Shown here in pieces: positions 1 to 12,860 of a stretch of DNA of 64,000 nt. The stretch is taken from the NCBI GenBank assembly GCA_964036155.1, contig OZ038422.1, positions 27,985,201-28,049,200 on the forward strand, in the 5' to 3' direction. Positions within the stretch are counted from its first letter, which is position 1; the number at the start of each line of letters is the position of its first letter. The notes beneath the pieces are model-generated. The model did no database searches. It saw only the letters and a program-made list of their open reading frames with translations, and was not told where the DNA came from. The stretch comes from Diploscapter coronatus. Lineage: Eukaryota; Nematoda; Chromadorea; Rhabditida; Rhabditidae. The translations under genes were made by a program, and so were the position numbers.

Positions 1-3000
1 TAATATTATTCCATGTTATTATGTAAAATTTAAGCTATTAACGAAAAAGTAGGAGGTATAGACTTATATAATTTTTGTATTTAAAACTTTTATGAGATAT
101 CTTAGTTGATTCTACCATATTGAGGAATCTAAGAGGTTAAAAATAAGGGGAAGAAAGAATTATTTTATGTCACTCTTCTTTCCATGTGATATTTTGCTTC
201 TTTAACCATTTGAAAATAACCGTGCACCATTTTGCACCCCCTAGATTATGTACCAAATAATAATACTCATTATATTGTCTACTAAAATTTAGCAATTCCT
301 ATGCTGAAAAGGAACGGCTTTGTTATCGTCAAACATCAAAAATTTCATCGCAAATTTCGGCTTCGAAAATGTTTACATTTGCAAAAAAAAAAATGCCAAT
401 TTTGTGAAACAAACACGCGAGAAATGAAAATTAGTGTAATGCAAAGAGAGAATTGAATGAAAAGACTTCTTTCCTCCATTTTACATATCAAATTCAACAT
501 CCCAACAAGATTATTACTAAGAGATGTATGATGCATACAACTTGTATATATATAGTTATAATTTAAATATAATTAAAATGTGTATATATCAATATATATA
601 AAATTTACGTAAAAATGCCATAATTCAACTAATTTTTGCCATATAAAGCTGAAAATTTGATACTGATATATGCATTTAAAATATGAATTAAACAATAGAT
701 TCTCATATTTTTAATGATCAGCATATATGAATTCGATATCGATGTGTTTTGTTCAATTGAAAATGTTGTCTATGCCCAAAAATATCGAAAAATGAAAAAT
801 TGGTTTGAGAAGCGCACGACTGTACTGAAGACAGCTAAATAAGCAAATAATTTTGCCGGCGAAACACTCTTTTTGTCGTGTTTCGTCTGCACCTCATACA
901 GCGAATCCGAAAGTTGATGCACTCACAGGGATAATGATCATTAATGGCGCTTTTTGAGTGTATTTGAAAAAGTTGCCACACCAATGACAATTTTCAACGA
1001 TATGTGCTGGATTCTCTACGCTCAAAAATACTATAAATTTGGGATTTGGGATTAATATGGAAACATAAAATAATAGAACATCATTTAAAAATATTGAATA
1101 TTTTTCTCAACAGATATATAACATTTTAAGGTATTACTAAAACATCTCATATAACGATATAATTGAAAAAGTTGGAAGTACTCTGAGCGATAATTAATAT
1201 TCAAATTTACATGTTTACACATAATTCCTCCAATGAATGAATGATAATATGGCTAATTACGCACTAATCTTAATGAATATGCAATTCAAGAAATCTTGAC
1301 TTGCATAAGCTATGAATTAATGGACTTCATCTTGAATATCTCTAGACCTCTTGCAAAATTCATTTTTCCTACAATTCTTAGCCCTAAGCCTGATGAATCT
1401 GGTGAATTTTACAAGAATCCATCGCCTTCATATGGCTAATTTATCTATTTTCAAGAGGCGCAAAAGGAAATTTCCTGGTGTAAAATCGGAGGAAATTTAT
1501 TCGCAAATTGGCTATGATTTTCTGTGAATCTTCGCATTTCATCGACGTGTTTTTCTGCGCCTATCAATTTCCATTTTTCTCTTCCTCCTATCATTCTTCG
1601 CTAAGTCGATTCAACTTTTCCACTTCGTCACGGGGACATTTTGCGTACCGGCGCACTCAAATTCCAGACTTTTTCACGTATCACCAGCCCACTTTCCTTC
1701 CCTATCCTTCAGCACGTAAAATTGCCAACCATGATAAAACTACGACTCAAAAGTCAAAAAACGATCAGAAACCGAAAAGTCGGGCGACGAAATTCACTAG
1801 ATTTTTCCGCTGCAGAAAATAATGAATGAGTGTTTGAAGGGCGAATTTGATTTCGATCGCAAAAAGACGAGAGTCAAGTCTGGTGACTTTGAAATTTCAT
1901 CGCTGGCCATGCACCCAACGAGTGCCTGACATTTTTCGTATTTTTTTTGCCCCCAACCCAGGGTACACGTGAACTCAGAAAGTCAGGCGCCTTTGCGAAA
2001 TATCGATCGACATTTCCCAATTTCAATTTTCACCGGAACCGACTCCGATACATGACGTGATCAGAAAAAAAAACAATCACGGGAAAATTTCACCCAACAA
2101 ATTTTAGTCCGACGAAAGTCGGTCGAAATTTGCATTCCAGCTACCTGCACACAACATCAGTGCATAGATTCAAATTCGGAAGAAAAATTTCCAGTGAAAA
2201 TCAGCAGACAACAATGTGGACTATATGAAATTTGCATAAAATTTCGCCCCCGTAATGCGATAAATTCAACGTGGCGTATCGCTAGCCGGAATTCCGGCTT
2301 ATCCCTCAGCATTGGAAGAGAGATTGGCTGTGTTATCGCAAATGACAGGCGCTATCACTGACTTGCACCGAGGCCGCGAATGATAGCGTTAGCTGTGACA
2401 GAATTGATCGTTTGAAGATGAAAGTTAGATTCTCCTGAAATTTGTCCAAAAACGCAAAATCATCAAATTAGCACGATTTTCGACGCTTTAGAAAAGTAGT
2501 AGCATCGTGGTATCGTAACATACGAAGTAGCAGAGGCAATTATGAGGTATTTTAGATTATTTTCTATACTATGACGTATCGGCGCCACAGTGCTACAATT
2601 TTCCAAGTTATTCGACTTTCAAAAATTCCATTAAATGTTGGCATGTGTTGATAAAGAATTTTATTGCATGTGGTCTTTAAAAACGAGTTCCTGGGCTTCA
2701 TATTTGAGAGAAGCGTCTTATCATCAATCGATAGAATGTTAGAGATGAAAGAAATTAGGATATTTAGGGGTAAATTTGGAAAAAAAAACCTTTAATAAAA
2801 CATAGAGTACTCGTCAAGCTTTGAAAATAATTGGTTAAATATTGAAGTTTAGTGGTTTTAATAAAGTTTCATCGCGATAAAATGGTATGAAAGGGTTAAA
2901 ACCGATCAGTTTTCGACTACTGAAGACTAATCGCATTGTTCAAATTGGTACTAACGATTTTGAAAATCAAATTTATGAAATCTCTCAAATATCACATGGT

Positions 3001-6000
3001 TTGGACTTTAAAGGGTATGATTTTTCGCACATTTTGTGCAAATAGAAAGGAATAACAATAGATAAAAATGAAATATTTAGATTACAACTCGTTCAAATTA
3101 AATTTTAAAACTTGCAAATTAAAAACGCTTCTCAAGAAAGAAATAGTTGCATTTATCATCTTTTTCTTCCTTTTCTCCTTCAGTGCTTAGACTATCCTAA
3201 TTCGCTATTGTTAACCTCCTATTTTTCAAATCCGTCTAGAGTTTAGTACAAGAAATGAACATGGCGACGGATCAGTAGACATTAGTAACTAACAAATTTT
3301 GATTGATACTAATAGTTAGCAAAATAAAATGTATTGTAAAACTTGTAGCCCCTTTCGCGAGAAAGAGTGATCAAGTTAAAAAATATTAATAACGAGGAAA
3401 AAGGCGGTTGTCAGGTGTTGGAATACGCAGAGTAATCTCTCTAACTTTTTTCATTAGACACATTATTTTGTCGAAGGGGTGAAAAAAAAAGTTTAGAATC
3501 TGAATGTCTCTCTATGCTCAAATAACTCCTTTTTTGCGCGTTGATTATAAACAAGACTATTATTATTCAGCAGGCCTGGCCGAAATTTCGGTTTCAAAAA
3601 TTTTTTTATGGCTTCGACCAAGCCTGCTGCCCAGTTAGCTTTAATTTTTACTTGAATCGATTTGGTGATTTCATTTGGGAAAATTCTAAGATCTTGAAGC
3701 TCTGAATTTGAAAGAATAGGTTCTGGCGATATATGATATAAAAATATCAGGAACAAACATGAAAAGCCGTATTCTAGACTTCCTTTAAAACCTGTGATTA
3801 TCAATTATGTTAGATATTTCTCCAAACTTAATATTTCGTAACGTTGATAAAGTCTAGCAATTTCGAGATTGGTTAAAAAGTGAGCATGGGAGCAATATTA
3901 TCCGAGACAAATTGCATATATTCAGACTCTAATAAGCACCTAAGCGGTGGGGATAAATATGATCTTTGAAATAATCTGACATATCCCTTAAGTGCACATG
4001 AAGGTAATGTGGATTAGCGCAGACAGTTTAGATAAATTAGAAGAATATGCTTGCAAAATCTGAAGAAAAGATGCATTATATAGAGGGCGCAAGTGATTTT
4101 TCGAAATTTAATTTTTCAAAGAAATTTATATCATTGAACTGACCATTTGTGGAGATTCTGGAGATGCTTTATCTGTTCAACTCGATACTCACATAGAGAA
4201 AATGCGTTATTACGTCATCACCCGACATGCAAGTTTCAAGTGGCTTGTCGGTGAGTGCCGGTGACGATTTCGTATATTTTCTTTTCTAAAATGTTTATGT
4301 TAGCCTAGTTTCATATTCCTGATGCGGAGAAATGCAAATTTTGTATGACCCGTAAAAGTCCAGAAAAAACCTCAAAAAATTGCATGATTGCTTATCTTCA
4401 GACCCGAATTTAACCAGCTTTTACAGCGCTTCGAGCTTTAATCTTGGAAGCAAAAATGTTTGTCGATAAATTTTACCTATAGCCATTGAATATCATTTTT
4501 CATCAGATGTAAACTTGAGACTTGGAGACCCTCGATGATGAAAAAGTCTTTGCAAGATGTCTTCAAAAAGAGTGAGAGAATTGCGCTCTCTATGAATTAT
4601 GACTAAAAGTATTTGTAGTCTATATATGTATTAATGAATCATTGAGACAAGGCTAAGTGATTTTGGTGAATTCAAAATTAGAGAACGCTTGGAAAGACTA
4701 TACTATTGTGTCATTCAATAAGTTTAGAATTTTAAAAAGTACCAGTGTCTTGCATAAATATTAAACCCGTTATCTCGTCATAAATATCATGAAGAAAACA
4801 TTCCAAAAACTTACTGACTACTTAATGTTGCATAAAAACAGATTAAATCTAAATATAAAAGTCTAAGATACCGTAATCTTTCAAAACATATTTTGTTATG
4901 TGTACTTTCGTCACAAAAATGCACACATAGAATTCAATTTTAATAGAATGCACGTTTCTCCGTACTAACATAGTAATTTTAGACTTTCGCGCACAACTTT
5001 TGCTCTATAATTTGAAAATTCCAGCCTTTGCATGTGTTTTTGAATTAAGAATGAAAATATCGAAACCACTTTTAAACGTCGATTTTTTAATACATAGCAA
5101 ATATTACGAGAGTAATTTAAAAAGAAGGGAAATATTCCCCTTATGAAACTACACATATTCAGCTGCTCTAGACTTTCTCGAGTTACATATTTTTAAATTT
5201 CTCTATCCCTCCAAAATTCGCTAACTATTTTCATAGACTAAAATTGCCTTCATATTTCGTATCTTCTCTAAACTATTTTCTAGTACGAGGAGCAAAACAT
5301 ATAGAATCTGTATATGTATAATTTAGCCGCGCCTTTCAAAGTCTTGAATCAAATTCTTGGAAAATTAAAATGGCACGCGCAAAAATTGCTAGATGTTGGG
5401 GAAGATAAGTATAGGAAATTTAAAAATATAACCCTGTAGACTACGATGCATAATAAAAGATAATAGGAGAATGAAATAAGTCAGTCTGAATGAGCTCTAA
5501 TAATAAATAAAATGAACGATATCTGAAAATTGGTCTGGAGAAAAAGTAGTGCAAAGTTTGCGAAAATTCACGATTCGCACACGTGTAAAATATCCCATTG
5601 AATAAGGAAGTAAAGGAAATTTGTGCATGTGAAAGGGAAAAGCAACATGAAAAATACGCCCAGACATATATACTTTTGAAGTCCACTACGTCTGCTACCT
5701 ATCCAATTCATAAACATATATTTTACGAAAGTCTATTAAAGATTTGAATCTAATTTCCTGCAGATTTAAGGAAGTTATGACAATGTTATTCAACTAGACT
5801 AGATATATCATTGCCTTTTTAACCTATAAAAATAGCTGTTTTTCATGTCTTGCGGAAATTTCAGACTTTTAACAACCTATGAATAATGCCTAAAACATTA
5901 TTTACACCTTCTCATATCGAGGAAGTAGATTTGAACTTCCACATCGCACGCGCGTGTTCAAAATAAGCACTTTATGCACTAGGCGCTTATAATAATCATT

Positions 6001-7537
6001 TATTATTACCCACATTATATACATTGTTCATTTGCAGATAAATACGGAAGTAATTTTCAAATGGGACTCGTCAAAAATGTTTTAGACGCCGGCATGCAGA
6101 AGATATTTTGATGAAACGTGAGTCTATTAAAAAATTCTTCGAAGTAATTGGCGAAATTTATTATTTTCACATATTGGAAATATCCTAGTCAGGTATTATC
6201 ACGATTACACCTGCTGTAGTATCACAGATTGGAAATATACAAAAATTCGAAAAAGACTAAATTGAAAGGCTTCTTGAAATTTAGGTTTTCAGACGGAGGA
6301 TAATCATGACGCTTTTATCAGATTTAGCAAATTTAGGAAATTTCATATCTAATATTCCGGGCTTCAATATAGCTGCTATACGAAGTTCATTCGACTACAA
6401 TTTTCTAAATTCACTCATTTGAAAAACAACAGCTCAAATGAAGCCTATTAAATTGCGTATACTGTAGATTAAAATATACATAATCACCAAAAATGAATAA
6501 GCGTTCGAGAATTCAATTCAGGAACTTCATTTCTTGCATTGATGTTATTATGCGTCACATTTAATAATAAAAAATAAATAGCAAAGCAATTTATTTGAAA
6601 ATACGCCAACTAAAGTATTTCTCCGAAATAATTATCCGACCTTTGAAGGCAGGAAGTTCGCAGAAAGTCTCATATTATGTAAATGACTAGCCTCATTGCG
6701 TAATTTATCGAATGGAAATTAATTATGAAGAAAATCCGCAGCCATTAATTGCACATTAAATGTTCCAGGTTTATACACGCAATATTTATTACATTCATAA
6801 TCATGACTTACAGTATAAATTATAGTCGTTAATATAATTGAAAATTTATTTCTTGCAAACTCTAGTGAACAAATGATATTGTAAATGGCTGATAGCTTGA
6901 GACGAAATAAAATGAGCGTCTTTTTCACTCCTCCTTTGAACCTTGAAAAGCGAGAGAGATTGACATTGTTCGTGTGAAATTTTTTTTATTTTCTTTGTTC
7001 TTTCATCGAATTCAACGAGATTTTCATAATAAAACACTTGGAAATTACTTTCCTCTATCGATATTGATAAAAAAAATTATCCGATTAATTATCGATAACT
7101 GTTCTTAAAAACGCGAAAAAAAACGAAAAAGGAACAAATAAATCGTCTAATGAATAAATGCTCGTCTCTAGCGCATTTCGAGGGTTACAAAAGGAAGGAA
7201 AATACGCTACTTTATCTCGTCTCAATTGGGTGGTCATTCACAATAATACAAGTACATTTTCTGTTAAAACATTCTCACTTTTTATTCCATTAGAGTCCAA
7301 TAAAAATGAAATTCCAGAGTGATATTTTAGTACGAGTAATAATGTTATCAATTTGCATTTAAAAATCGCCTTCATTCTTTCTACAGTAAATAACCTTGAT
7401 CTTCAATTGATATTTGAAATGTTCGCCATTTTATTGAAAATTTGGATGAATGAAAAGTCATATAAATTGTTATCAGTAGTGACAAAAATTTTGCAAACAA
7501 TCAAACACAATCGGATCTAGTCACTGCGAAGTAGGAA
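1..7537. other. Gene-poor AT-rich stretch
   Basis: I see no spliced gene model here. Open frames are short, AT-driven and lack paired splice sites. Base composition is noticeably more GC-rich from about 1,840 to 2,420, which includes a perfect 16-bp palindrome at 2284-2299; this could be a promoter or an untranslated exon of a gene outside the window, but nothing decides it. An imperfect hairpin lies at 3568-3629 and a decayed MITE-like repeat at about 2486-2619. Confidence 0.6.
3568..3629. repeat. Imperfect 17-bp inverted repeat
   Basis: CAGCAGGCCTGGCCGAA at 3568-3584 is matched by its near reverse complement TTCGACCAAGCCTGCTG at 3613-3629, with a loop of about 28 nt. It forms a short hairpin in gene-poor DNA and looks like a small foldback element. 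Confidence 0.5.
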
Positions 7538-7809
7538 CTAACGCCCTACAAGGTCCATTTTGCGATGACAACACAGTCGAAACGGACTTTCGTATTCAGG
7601 TTTGTTCCCTGCACTACCGTCTTTCCAAACTCCACGCTTATCAACGATAGCAATCACGAAGTACTGACAAAATTTCTCCAGATTATTAACATATAGGTCC
7701 CTAAAACCTCCTGGAAACTTAATTTTTCCCTTATCAAAATACGTGCTGATCGTTCGTAAACTAGGTTTTTTTCCGATAAGAGTGTCAAATGTTTCGTTTA
7801 TCAACGACT
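7538..7809 (-). pseudogene. Isolated exon-like fragment, possible gene relic
   Basis: On the minus strand an acceptor-like TTATAG at 7810-7815 is followed by about 90 in-frame codons ending in TAG. The peptide is soluble and of mixed composition, unlike the AT-driven frames around it; it includes QYFVIAIVDKRGVW and ends near EYESPF. This recalls the last strands of an extracellular fibronectin type III-like repeat in receptor proteins, but I cannot name a family. No upstream exon exists before the divergent fatty acid hydroxylase gene starts about 340 bp away. It is either the last exon of an unseen gene or a gene fragment. Confidence 0.3.
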
Positions 7810-8149
7810 ATAAGGAAGAATTGTTATCAACTGGAAAAAGCTGATTCCGTTTAGGCCGATTACCGGGACGACTCATCATAGCTATAAAACCCGAACAGTC
7901 ATCAATCACTCTGGCAGAGCTACCATCCCTGAATGATGAATTTTTCAGGCAGCCAATGAAATTCTCACTTTTATTGAAAGGTTATCCCTGAAGTAGTCTT
8001 ATCTATAAATCATTCAATTTTTCTAATAGTTTTGCTTTGTCATGTAATTTTATTAATACTTCAAGGATAGCACAAGCTTAAGCTATCGTTTATCGTCATG
8101 ATTGGCTCATTTTATATTTTGATTCCAGGGCTACATTCGACGCATCAGA

Positions 8150-10114
8150 ATGATCGAGTATCTGTACAGCAAATTATACGACTATTTCGAGGGGGATGAA
8201 TACAAAATTCAGTAAGATTTTTTCTTAGTACATAAAATTTATGCTAATTTCAGCGTGATCGGAGGAGTTTTGTACAGCGCGGCCGTGTTTTGGACGGTCA
8301 ACATTCCGTTCGCCATTTTGGACTTCACCCGACCGCAGTGGGCCGAGAAGTACCGCATGCAGGAAGGCAAGAAGGAGCGGGTACAATTTTGTTATCTCTA
8401 GAAAAAAGTAGAGAATCTTGAAACCAGCGATTGAAAAGAATCCTGAAATTTTTTTTTATAAATATTAGTCCTTCTGAAAATCGTTCAAATTTACCATGAA
8501 GGTCTCTTCCTTTCATTTTTGCAACAAAAAATTCAGGCCTGGACACTAAGCGACTACCTCTACACCATACTCATCGGTCTGCGCAACCAATTCATCGTTG
8601 GATTTATCGTGCTAAGTATCTGCTATTTCGTGGGCCAATATACAGGTAGGTATCTCTAGATCAGGGATATTCACAAGTAACAAGAATTGCACTTATGCTT
8701 GTCTAGTTTTTTTTTTTTTCAAAATTCGTACCTGTAGCTTGTCTAAATTAAGATATGACTAGAATACTTTTACCTTACTCGTGCACGTTCTCGCTTCAAT
8801 GATAGACTTTATCAGCGTTATTAAATGTCATTATCTTTAAACAATGAAATCAATGCGAAAAATCTCTTCCTTATACCTGTTTCATTGAAGTCTATGTAAT
8901 GAAACAACAGTGATAAGAGGCTCAAGCACAATAGAAAGAAATTCATCGATTCAACGCAAATCCTGTCTGGCAAATAGAAGTGTGACTTATCAAGAACTTT
9001 AGGAGTCTCCTATGCGAAAGATACCATTCCTTCTGGATGGATAATCTTCTTACAGGTGCTTTCGGCATGCATCTTCCAGGAGATCGGCATCTATTATTCT
9101 CATAGGTAGGTTAAAATATCTAAAACAAGTTTCCATCATTAAGAAAGTCAATACATGTTTTGCATCAATTGAAGGCATAACGACAATGCATAAGAACTAA
9201 CTAGTTTACATTAGTTTATGCTAAGATATTCACTAGTTGTCGGTTCTCAAGACTAATGAAAAGTTGCAGATCCCTTCACCATCCACGACTGTACAAGCAC
9301 TTCCACAAACAGCACCACGAGTGGAACATGCCAGTGTCGATTTCTTCGATCTACTGCACAGCCTTCGAACATGCCTACTCAAACCTGGGATCTATATTGA
9401 TAGGTAAGAGTTAATTCTAAGCCGGCAATTTGGAAAGTAATTGCATCGTAGCATCGTTGTATACGAAAAAGTATAGGGGGTTTGTTGGGTGAAAGATTCT
9501 CTTCCCTTGCTATCTCGTATGCAACGATGCAACTATTGCATTTACTTTTCCGGCTTGCCCTGAACTTTGTACGGTACGAATTCAAACATCTGTAAATTCA
9601 GGCCCGACCCTGTTCGGCTACCACTTTGCCGTGGTTATTCTGCACTCGACCATTGCCATGATGACAACGACAGTAATCCACAGCAGCTACCACTTCCCAT
9701 TCACTTATTCTGGAGAACGACACGATTGGCACCATCACGAGTAAGTATAGAAGAATTAAATAAGTAGGACTTTGCGCAGTTCGGTTTTGATTCTATTATT
9801 CCGAACCTCACAAAGTCCCGATTATACGATAAAATTCCTCCATCTACATATTATGTGATTTAGGATTAAAAAGTATGGGATGATTAGTTAAAGTTGAGCT
9901 GATGACTTGAACCAAACTCATCATCTTTGATTTTATGTTCCAAAATTTAAGATTCAACGAGAACTACGGCGCCAACGGCATGATGGACTGGTTCCACGGC
10001 ACCAGCAAACGATTCCTCGCCTCGCCCCAGTACCAACGACATAAGATGTACTTCACACTGACGCCCATTCGCGAAATATTCCCAGATGAATCGAAAAAAG
10101 TCAAGGAGAATTAA
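8150..10114 (+). CDS. Fatty acid hydroxylase superfamily membrane enzyme
   Basis: Seven exons (8150-8211, 8254-8380, 8537-8645, 9003-9105, 9270-9403, 9602-9740, 9952-10114) give 278 aa with all phases consistent. The protein carries the histidine clusters of the integral-membrane di-iron fatty acid hydroxylase/sterol desaturase superfamily: SHRSLHH (about residues 132-138), HKQHHEW (146-152), HSSYHF (205-210) and HDWHHH (219-224). Hydrophobic segments lie at about 22-40, 75-90, 110-130 and 180-203, so it should be an ER membrane oxygenase acting on a lipid or sterol. It most resembles the FAXDC2/C4-sterol-oxidase-like nematode proteins; the substrate cannot be read from sequence. The start is the first ATG after an acceptor-like GATTCCAG at 8121-8128, which fits trans-splicing. 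Intron 5 holds a MITE-like repeat. AATAAA follows at 10247-10252. Confidence 0.9.
9424..9559. repeat. MITE-like inverted-repeat element, family 1, copy a
   Basis: The ends GGCAATTTGGAAAGTAA and TTACTTTTCCGGCTTGCC are imperfect reverse complements. Inner arms also pair, through GCATCGTTGTATACGA against TCGTATGCAACGATGC. The element is about 136 bp, lies inside intron 5 of the hydroxylase gene and is non-coding. Related copies lie at 21209-21341, 24613-24730 and 25573-25706. Confidence 0.8.
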
Positions 10115-10246
10115 CAATAATCTCAAACACAAACCGAAAATCAATGCATATTAACCAACTTTTTGTTGGAAAAATCAATATTTTCTATGAAAATTCCAAT
10201 ATATGTACGTAGTTACAGATCGACTATTTCAAATATATACAAAAAA

Positions 10247-10252
10247 AATAAA
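10247..10252 (+). terminator. Poly(A) signal of fatty acid hydroxylase gene
   Basis: AATAAA lies 133 bp after the stop codon, a normal nematode 3' UTR distance. Confidence 0.7.
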
Positions 10253-10628
10253 TCATGATCATTGAATTATTCGGGCAATTTTCTTTATGTTAGCAATTAT
10301 TTTTAAATATTTCGTATTAACTTCGCTTAGACGCATGACATCCTAGTTTCAGACTGGTGTAAAATTTTTGATTATTCCTCTGTTCCATGTTCTGATATAG
10401 ATAATCTGTGTATGGGGAAAGAATTTGTACCGTGCAAATGGGATTTCTCTCGTGCACGAGTTTGTGACAAACTGACGGATAGAGTCTAGCAAATACTAAA
10501 AATGACAAATTTATGCGTAAACCATGACAATTACGTGGGGATTTTCGACGATCAAATCCGTTTTTATAGACGGAAAATAACTTGCCCACTGACTGCTCTC
10601 ATACCTCATTCTTGTGATAAATTATCGT

Positions 10629-12211
10629 ATGATGAGAGTTTTCATCGTTTTCTTCTCTGGAATCGTCAATTATGTCCTGGGACAGCAAGCCTTTCAGGTT
10701 CACTAAAATATCCTACTTTCTAAATTAAATTATACTTTTAAGGCGATATCATTAGCGACTATTGCTAAAGTCATTCCTCACGCTAAGGTTTCCGATGTGT
10801 TTGATGTAATCTAGTTTTTAGTTAGTTAGAATATTTTTGATTATTGAGTTTAAGTTGACAACGAAGTTGAACGCGAAGAGGGATAAAGTAGATGAGCAGA
10901 AAAAGATCGTGAACAATTTCTACAAGAGCGGGAAATTCGTGAGAATTCTTTGACTCGGTTCATTTTTATGGAGATTCCAAGGGTAAGCCGAAGCCGAACC
11001 AAAGGGTTCTGTCATGGTATGATGACAAGGACTACTCCAAGAAGAAACTGATTTCATTAGTCGAGCAGGTAGGACTGATGAACTTTGTATCATTGAAAAT
11101 TCTTTCACAATTTGACATTTCACTTGTTGGCAGGGTTGTAAACCTCGAAGCATCAAAGCATTAAACATGGCAAAGAGTTGGAAAGAAATCGTGCCCTGCC
11201 ATTGCCTATCCTAATTTCGCCTATGTCTCGTGTCATGCCATCATTTGGTTTATAAATAGTCATTTGTCGTAAAAATGTAACTTCTTCGCTAATCTAATGT
11301 TCTACTGATGATAGAACTTGTACTTGCAATAGCCAGATTCATATTCTTTCAGCGCGTGTGCGTGAAAAAGTTCTGGTCGAAATGGATGCCGGTTTTGAAG
11401 AATCGGTACGGCGAAGCTAATGCGCAGAAGGTTGTGCAGTAATTTTCCCTCTGATGAAGTTAATTAACTTCAGCACAAGGATCTCTTCTCGTTTCTCGAC
11501 ATCCAATTCCTGAACTCTATTGAGCGATCTCTGGGGATGTACTGGAATGCCGCGTATTATAAGGTTGCACTTTTTGAAGATATTCAATTTGGAAATGCTA
11601 TAACAGCCCAATGGCGTAACGGCTCCTAGAAAAGGCACCGGGTTTTTTTCTTTTCCTATCTTGCCTCCCCATACTATTTCTTAGAAAACCCGGTGCCCTT
11701 TTCTATTAGCCAGTCTGCTGATATGGATATTTTTGGAGGATCCTTAATTTTCGAGATACCGGGATACCGATATCTAACTTTCGCGATTTTTGAGGGTTTT
11801 GGGGAAAGTTTCCAATTACAAAGTTTGAGAAAAAATCCATAGTATATCATACAGAAACAATTTTCCATGATTGCCAATTAGGAACCTCGTAAGAGGAGTC
11901 GAAAAATAGCGACAAATTTCGAACACGTAATTCGAATGCTAATTTTGGTATTCTGGCATTTCTATTTATGCAATATTTCTTTATGCCCGACCACTTCATG
12001 TTGCGATATTTTCAAGCTATCTGAAAATATGAGATATTTCCTGCTTCAGGATTACATGAAGAACGGCGAAGACAAGGCGTATCAGTTCTATGAGCAATTT
12101 GCGGCTACATTGAACCAACAATTCTATGAGACTCCTCAGCTGGCATGGGTCTTGTATGATACTAACTGGGAGAAGAACTATAACCAAACTTACCCTACCG
12201 GTAAATGGTAG
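10629..12211 (+). CDS. Unrecognised secreted protein, tandem copy 1
   Basis: Seven exons (10629-10697, 10743-10805, 10855-10938, 10982-11068, 11353-11430, 11474-11563, 12050-12211) give 210 aa. The start MMRVFIVFFSGIVNYVLGQ is a signal peptide; the rest is mostly alpha-helical, polar and without a domain I recognise. Shared landmarks with the downstream copy are KVIPHA, KPKPNQ, DDKDYSKKKL, NKYG/NRYG, FLNSI and LAWVLYD. Exons 1, 2, 3, 5 and 6 are the same length as in copy 2, so the two arose by tandem duplication. Differences: exon 4 is 12 nt shorter because its acceptor lies further 3' (CCAAG at 10977-10981), and exon 7 fuses what are exons 7 and 8 in copy 2. Its last intron holds a hairpin. 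AATAAA is at 12238-12243. Start choice rests on the signal peptide; the second ATG at 10632 is equally possible. Confidence 0.75.
11628..11703. repeat. Intronic hairpin with 17-bp arms
   Basis: AAAAGGCACCGGGTTTT and its reverse complement AAAACCCGGTGCCCTTTT face each other across about 40 nt in the last intron of the first secreted-protein gene. It looks like a short foldback element rather than an exon. Confidence 0.7.
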
Positions 12212-12860
12212 TCCTAAGGTTACATTTGCCTACATTGAATAAATTTCACATTGATTATTGTCCCCCTTAAATTCGAATGCATTCAAGTTGTTGATGTTGA
12301 TTTTAATGATTTTAAAAATGCGACTGTAATCCGCTTTTTCTTCGATCTGATCAATCATCTTTTGGGGCTTTCGGCGCTTTAACGAGATTTGTACCGACGG
12401 GGGCCTCGTCTTTGAAATTCACCCGACAGGGAAATTCGGTGAGAGAAGGATAAATTAGCGCGTAGTGCAATTATAGGCGGATTTTGATAGATCGCAATCG
12501 GTGATAATCCGTTTTCGATATCCGATTAAATGTATCTTCAGTTCTCGTATCGATGCACACATACATTTAACTCGATCAGCACGATTCACTCACCCGCAAC
12601 ACTCAAATCAGCGGAATCGCCGCGATACATCATCGCATTTTTGTATTTTTTGAGCGATTTTATGTTTCATGATTCTTTTATTTCATTCTTTCATGTACTC
12701 AAAGCAAGATGTCACCATAACTATCTTGTAAATATCGGTATTATTAAATGACAAAGAAATGAGGCAAAATGATGACATTTTGGTGCTAAACGCAGCATTT
12801 TTCCTATTTTAATTTCTTCCTCAGACGTCAAGCACGGGTCTCTGATCACAGTTGCGCCGA
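12212..12860. other. Spacer between the tandem secreted-protein genes
   Basis: Contains the poly(A) signal of copy 1 at 12238-12243 and presumably the promoter of copy 2. No other coding exon is evident; a plus-strand frame at 12530-12751 has no splice context. Confidence 0.6.

Noticed and set aside
1508..1822. 104-codon plus-strand frame
   Set aside because: Phe/Ser/Arg-biased composition, no splice sites and no recognisable motif; looks like a chance frame in locally GC-richer DNA.
3493..3804. 103-codon minus-strand frame
   Set aside because: Part of the peptide is encoded by the hairpin at 3568-3629 and the rest has no homology; no splice context.
5441..5686. 81-codon minus-strand frame with signal-like N-terminus
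   Set aside because: Aromatic-rich AT-driven peptide without acceptor, partner exon or poly(A) signal.
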